Below, in pieces: positions 5,579 through 7,930 of a stretch of 7,930 nt of DNA; within the stretch, counting starts at the first letter, position 1, and each line of letters starts with the position of its first letter. The DNA lies in the NCBI GenBank assembly GCA_002499455.1, contig DALN01000030.1, positions 1 through 7,930 on the forward strand, given 5' to 3'. The position numbers and the translations under genes were made by a program. The notes under the pieces were generated by a model. It worked only from the letters and a program-made list of their open reading frames with translations, was not told the origin of the DNA and ran no database searches. This stretch comes from Methanoculleus sp. UBA77. GTDB lineage: Archaea > Halobacteriota > Methanomicrobia > Methanomicrobiales > Methanoculleaceae.

Positions 5579-6437
5579 CGAATCTCCTGCAGAGGTCCCG
5601 CACAAACGCTCCCGCCTCCGCCATCTTCGCCTCTTCCCAGGGGTCGAGGTCCCACTCCTCGATGCCGAGGATACCCTCGCGGCCGATCCGGGCGGGAACG
5701 CCGAGCGAACAGCCGGAGAGACCGTATTCGCCCTCGAGCACGCACGAGCAGGGGAGCACCTCCCGCCGGTCCTCGAGGATCGCACGCACCAGCATGGCGA
5801 TGTGGTACGCGGGGCCAAAGACCGTGCCGCCCTTGCCGCGGATAACCTCCATGCTCGCCCCCCGCATCCGGGAGAGTATCGCCTCCCGCTCCGTGACATC
5901 GAACTCCGAACCAACCTTCGAGAAGAGCGGGACCTGGTACTCGCCGTGCTCGCCGAGCACAAAGGCAGGTCCGGGCCTTCCCGCCTCCTTAAGGAAGCAG
6001 CCGAACCGGGCGCTGTCGAGCTGCCCCCCAAACCCGATGCACTGCCGGCGATCGACGCCCATCATCTTCCAGAGGCCGTAGTTGTTTGCGTCCATCGGGT
6101 TCGTGACGGTGATGACGACCCCGTCAAATCCCTGCAGGTACTCGCTGCAGCGCTTTGCTACCGGAATGTTGGCCTCGAGAAGGTCGGCCCGGGTCTTGAT
6201 ATCCGGGGTTCGCGGTGTGCCCGCCGCAAAGACAAAGATGTCGGCATCCCGCATCGCCGCCGTATCGGTGGAGATCGCGATATCGATACCCGTGTGCTGC
6301 AGATCGAGCACCTGTGCCCGGAGAACTGGCTCGTAGGCGTCGTAGACGACGAGCTCGTCGACGAGGCCGAGCGCGGCGGCGAGAAACGCCGTCTCGCCGC
6401 CCACCCTTCCTACTCCCAAGATTGCAAGCGAGGTCAT
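5571..6437 (-). CDS. mdh: Malate dehydrogenase (lactate/malate dehydrogenase family)
   Basis: A 288-residue protein that interconverts malate and oxaloacetate with NAD(P)H, feeding the incomplete TCA cycle of methanogens. The Rossmann motif is 'GVGRVG' (8-13). D33 at the end of strand 2 ('VVYDAYE') favours NAD over NADP. The active-site loop 'GTPRTPDIKTR' carries R76 at the malate-selecting position and R83 as the mobile-loop arginine, as I align it. 'TNPMD' (112-116) gives N113, 'GQLDSARF' (139-146) gives D142 and R145, and 'GEHGE' (162-166) gives the catalytic H164. The dimer/tetramer part 'LEGEYG...LGVPARIG' is normal. It is a little shorter than most relatives (about 300-330). The ATG at 6437 is chosen because the glycine motif starts six residues later and AGGA lies 8 nt upstream; longer starts add unrelated sequence. 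It is first in a two-gene unit with polB and diverges from pyrD. Confidence 0.93.
   Translation of the reverse strand: MTSLAILGVGRVGGETAFLAAALGLVDELVVYDAYEPVLRAQVLDLQHTGIDIAISTDTAAMRDADIFVFAAGTPRTPDIKTRADLLEANIPVAKRCSEYLQGFDGVVITVTNPMDANNYGLWKMMGVDRRQCIGFGGQLDSARFGCFLKEAGRPGPAFVLGEHGEYQVPLFSKVGSEFDVTEREAILSRMRGASMEVIRGKGGTVFGPAYHIAMLVRAILEDRREVLPCSCVLEGEYGLSGCSLGVPARIGREGILGIEEWDLDPWEEAKMAEAGAFVRDLCRRFDG
5583..5588 (-). promoter_or_regulatory. Ribosome binding site AGGAGA that sets the polB start
   Basis: On the minus strand AGGAGA lies within the last codons of mdh, 4 nt before the ATG at 5578. It is the strongest Shine-Dalgarno in the window. It favours this start over the in-frame ATG at 5551 (no Shine-Dalgarno) and over the long upstream extension. 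Confidence 0.75.
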
Positions 6438-6445
6438 AGTATTGG

Positions 6446-6449
6446 TCCT
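6446..6449 (-). promoter_or_regulatory. Ribosome binding site AGGA of mdh
   Basis: AGGA on the minus strand sits 8 nt before the mdh ATG at 6437 and supports that start. Confidence 0.45.
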
Positions 6450-6477
6450 GTGTATGAACGGCGGTAAAAGATCATGC

Positions 6478-6483
6478 TTAAAT
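6478..6483 (-). promoter_or_regulatory. Candidate TATA box of the mdh-polB unit
   Basis: ATTTAA on the minus strand lies 41-46 nt upstream of the mdh ATG. A start of transcription about 25 nt downstream would leave a leader of roughly 18 nt that includes the AGGA site. CTTTTACC at 6463-6470 is a weaker alternative that would give an almost leaderless mRNA. Confidence 0.45.
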
Positions 6484-6488
6484 CGGCC

Positions 6489-6520
6489 CTGCTGCACGGA
6501 AAATAACGATCCGGCAGCGG
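6489..6520. repeat. Imperfect inverted repeat / hairpin in the mdh-pyrD intergenic region
   Basis: An 11-bp stem with one bulged A (6496): C6489-G6520, T6490-G6519 (wobble), GCTGC (6491-6495) with GCAGC (6514-6518), and CGGA (6497-6500) with TCCG (6510-6513), closing a 9-nt loop of AAATAACGA. An alternative 7-bp pairing GCCCTGC (6486-6492) with GCAGGGC (6522-6528) uses overlapping bases. It lies just upstream of the mdh TATA box and about 90 bp upstream of the pyrD TATA box. It could be a regulator site, or the structure of an unrecognised transcript. Confidence 0.5.
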
Positions 6521-6557
6521 TGCAGGGCATTGTGCCGTCTTGATTGCCGCTCGCCGG

Positions 6558-6574
6558 GCTCCGGTGAACGGAGC
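6558..6574. repeat. Second small hairpin in the mdh-pyrD intergenic region
   Basis: GCTCCG (6558-6563) and CGGAGC (6569-6574) form a perfect 6-bp stem with a GTGAA loop. A competing pairing CGGTG (6562-6566) with CACCG (6574-6578) overlaps it. The role is unknown; in GC-rich DNA a stem of this size can occur by chance. Confidence 0.35.
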
Positions 6575-6605
6575 ACCGATTCCTCTGGTACTATACGCGG
6601 CGCGA

Positions 6606-6621
6606 GGGTATAATAATACCC
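6606..6621 (+). promoter_or_regulatory. pyrD promoter: TATA box inside a dyad, likely leaderless, possible operator
   Basis: TATAATAATA (6609-6618) is 22-31 nt upstream of the pyrD ATG at 6640. The standard spacing of about 25 nt puts the transcript start at or next to the A of the ATG, and there is no Shine-Dalgarno in the 20 nt before it, so the mRNA is predicted leaderless. The TATA box is embedded in a perfect dyad, GGGTAT (6606-6611) and ATACCC (6616-6621), with a 4-nt centre. A repressor dimer bound there would block TBP; that is inference. Confidence 0.6.
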
Positions 6622-6639
6622 CGCTCCCACCTCTTTTGA

Positions 6640-7527
6640 ATGGTTACGCTGTATCCCGGTCCCGTCGAGGTCGGCGGCATCCGGTTGAGGAACCACCTCC
6701 TGCTCGCTGCCGGCATTCTCGGGACCACCGGGGCCTCGCTCGCCCGTATTCTCGCAAGCGGTGCGGGTGGAGTGGTCACAAAATCCATCGGGCCGAGCCC
6801 GAAAGAGGGGCATCCGGGCCCCTGCCTGATCGTCGTCGACGGCGGCATCATCAACGCCATGGGGCTGCCGAACCCCTCGGCAGCGTTCACGGAGGAACTG
6901 GCCGCTCTCCAGGGCGAGCCGGTTGTCGTGAGCATCTTCGGGGGGACGCCCGAGGAGTTCCGGACCGTCGCCGGGTGGTTTGCCGGCAGGGCATCCGGGC
7001 TCGAACTGAACCTCTCCTGTCCTCATGCAGAGGGCTACGGGGCGGCTATAGGGAGCGACCCCGCTCTCGTCGAGGAGTGCACGAGGGCGGCGGCCTCCTT
7101 CGGGGTCCCCACCTGGGTGAAGCTCACCCCGAACGTCGCCAATATCGGCGAGATCGGGGCGGCCGCAGAACGCGGCGGGGCGACGGCGGTCGTCGCCGTC
7201 AACACGGTGAAGGCGATGCGGATCTCGACGGCCCTCCGGCGGCCGGTGCTCGGGAACCGGTTCGGCGGACTCTCTGGGAAGGCCATCTTCCCGGTGGCGG
7301 TCCGGTGCGTCTACGACCTCTACGAGGCATGCTCCATCCCCATCGTCGGATGCGGCGGAGTCTCCACCGCCGACAACGTCGTCGAACTGATGATGGCGGG
7401 GGCAAGCGCCGTCGAGATCGGGAGCGCAATCATCGACGACATCAACATCTTCTCCGCGATCGCAAAGGACCTCTACAGCAACGACGGCGTCGACGCCCGG
7501 GAGATCGTGGGGTGCGCCCATGCATGA
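6640..7527 (+). CDS. pyrD: Dihydroorotate dehydrogenase catalytic subunit (class 1B)
   Basis: A 295-residue cytosolic FMN enzyme of de novo pyrimidine synthesis that oxidises dihydroorotate to orotate, the fourth step. It is a TIM barrel of normal length for class 1. Visible motifs: 'TKSIGPSP' (47-54) with K48, 'NAMGLPNPS' (72-80) with the substrate-binding Asn, 'NLSCPHAEGYG' (124-134) with C127 as the catalytic base that marks class 1 enzymes (class 2 uses Ser), 'VKLTPN' (160-165), 'VNTV' (187-190), 'GGLSG' (209-213) and the FMN-phosphate loop 'VGCGGV' (236-241). It is followed directly by pyrK, with an 8-nt overlap, which fits the 1B type that passes electrons through PyrK to NAD. The ATG at 6640 fits the family's usual N-terminus ('GPVEVGGIRLRNHLLLAAG') and the promoter spacing. 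Confidence 0.96.
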   Translation: MVTLYPGPVEVGGIRLRNHLLLAAGILGTTGASLARILASGAGGVVTKSIGPSPKEGHPGPCLIVVDGGIINAMGLPNPSAAFTEELAALQGEPVVVSIFGGTPEEFRTVAGWFAGRASGLELNLSCPHAEGYGAAIGSDPALVEECTRAAASFGVPTWVKLTPNVANIGEIGAAAERGGATAVVAVNTVKAMRISTALRRPVLGNRFGGLSGKAIFPVAVRCVYDLYEACSIPIVGCGGVSTADNVVELMMAGASAVEIGSAIIDDINIFSAIAKDLYSNDGVDAREIVGCAHA

Positions 7528-7930
7528 GCAGATGCCCGTCGGGGTCACGATCACGAAGATCGTTGAGGAGACACCCTCGATCAGGACGTTCGTCTTCGAC
7601 CGCGAGATCGCCAGCCGGCCGGGCCAGTTCGTGATGGTCTGGGTGCCGGGAGTGGACGAGATCCCGATGGCCCTCTCCTCGCCGTCCTCGATCACGGTCC
7701 TCAAGGTAGGGGATGCAACCGCCGCCCTCTTTGCGATGCACGAGGGCGACAGGATCGGGATCCGGGGACCTTTCGGGAACGGATTTTCGGTCTCCGGGAG
7801 GACGCTTGCCATCGGCGGCGGGGTCGGGGCCTCCCCGCTGCTGCCGCTTGTGGCGGCCGGAAAGGTGGACACCTTCCTCCTCGGCGCCCGGACGGCCGCC
7901 GAGCTCCTCTTTGCAGACCGGATTCGGGAG
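7520..7930 (+). CDS. pyrK: Dihydroorotate dehydrogenase electron transfer subunit, 3' partial
   Basis: The first 137 codons of pyrK; the frame is still open at the window edge. PyrK carries FAD and a [2Fe-2S] cluster and moves electrons from PyrD to NAD+. 'RPGQFVMVWVPG' (33-44) followed by 'DEIPMALSS' (46-54) is the ferredoxin-reductase-type FAD-binding region of this family, 'GPFGNGF' (83-89) is the usual turn, and 'IGGGVGASPLLPL' (98-110) is the start of the NAD-binding domain. The cysteines for the Fe-S cluster lie further on and are not in the window. The likely start is the ATG at 7520, with GGGGTG 5 nt upstream, overlapping the pyrD stop by 8 nt. An ATG at 7532 is possible and would remove four residues. 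Confidence 0.95.
   Translation, partial: MHEQMPVGVTITKIVEETPSIRTFVFDREIASRPGQFVMVWVPGVDEIPMALSSPSSITVLKVGDATAALFAMHEGDRIGIRGPFGNGFSVSGRTLAIGGGVGASPLLPLVAAGKVDTFLLGARTAAELLFADRIRE

Noticed and set aside
4922..5845. 307-codon plus-strand frame across the polB start and mdh end
   Set aside because: Shadow with Arg/Pro/Gly bias that covers the junction of two well-supported genes.
5579..6031. N-terminal extension of the polymerase frame by 151 codons
   Set aside because: It lies within mdh in another frame, is Ser/Arg low complexity, and a strong ribosome binding site marks the ATG at 5578.
6478..7872. 464-codon minus-strand frame opposite pyrD and pyrK
   Set aside because: Shadow of pyrDK; asparagine and aspartate bias reflects the complementary codons, and no protein family pattern is seen.
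1..7930. A novel defence, mobile or CRISPR system
   Set aside because: No transposase, integrase, nuclease with intact catalytic residues, direct-repeat array or attachment-like repeat was seen; most genes are housekeeping.

Overview
The window looks like a piece of a high-GC methanogenic archaeon, most likely a member of the Methanomicrobiales such as Methanoculleus. This is inferred, with no database search. The clues are a single-chain archaeal family B DNA polymerase with the 'DLKSLYP' form of motif A, an archaeal Rsm22-type protein, a compact archaeal malate dehydrogenase, archaeal-style TATA boxes 22-45 bp upstream of starts, and several genes without a Shine-Dalgarno sequence, which suggests leaderless mRNAs. 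Coding regions are strongly GC-rich at third codon positions, so many long open frames on the other strand are shadows.

Layout. (1) 1-726, plus strand: 3' part of an Rsm22-family (METTL17-like) protein that keeps four cysteines placed like the known Fe-S ligands. (2) 758-1741, minus: a predicted exported protein with a signal peptide, a bactofilin-like repeated beta-solenoid region and a C-terminal multi-pass membrane domain; it converges on gene 1. (3) 1904-2536, minus: an unrecognised 210-residue protein whose beta-rich middle faintly resembles the S24/S26 peptidase fold without the catalytic residues. (4) 2705-3118, plus: an unrecognised 137-residue protein with a possible degenerate PD-(D/E)XK core; genes 3 and 4 diverge from a 168-bp region with a TATA box facing each way. 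(5) 6437-3140, minus: mdh followed by polB, overlapping by 8 nt with a clear ribosome binding site for polB inside mdh. (6) 6640-7930, plus: pyrD followed by the start of pyrK, again overlapping by 8 nt; pyrK runs off the window.

The genes are mostly housekeeping: translation (Rsm22), DNA replication (PolB), central carbon metabolism (Mdh) and pyrimidine synthesis (PyrD plus PyrK as an NAD-linked two-subunit dihydroorotate dehydrogenase). I see no mobile element, CRISPR array, tRNA, rRNA or defence island. The less explained parts are the membrane-anchored solenoid protein, the two hypothetical proteins at 1904-3118, and the 202-bp mdh/pyrD intergenic region. That region holds an 11-bp imperfect hairpin, a second hairpin, and a dyad centred on the pyrD TATA box that looks like an operator.
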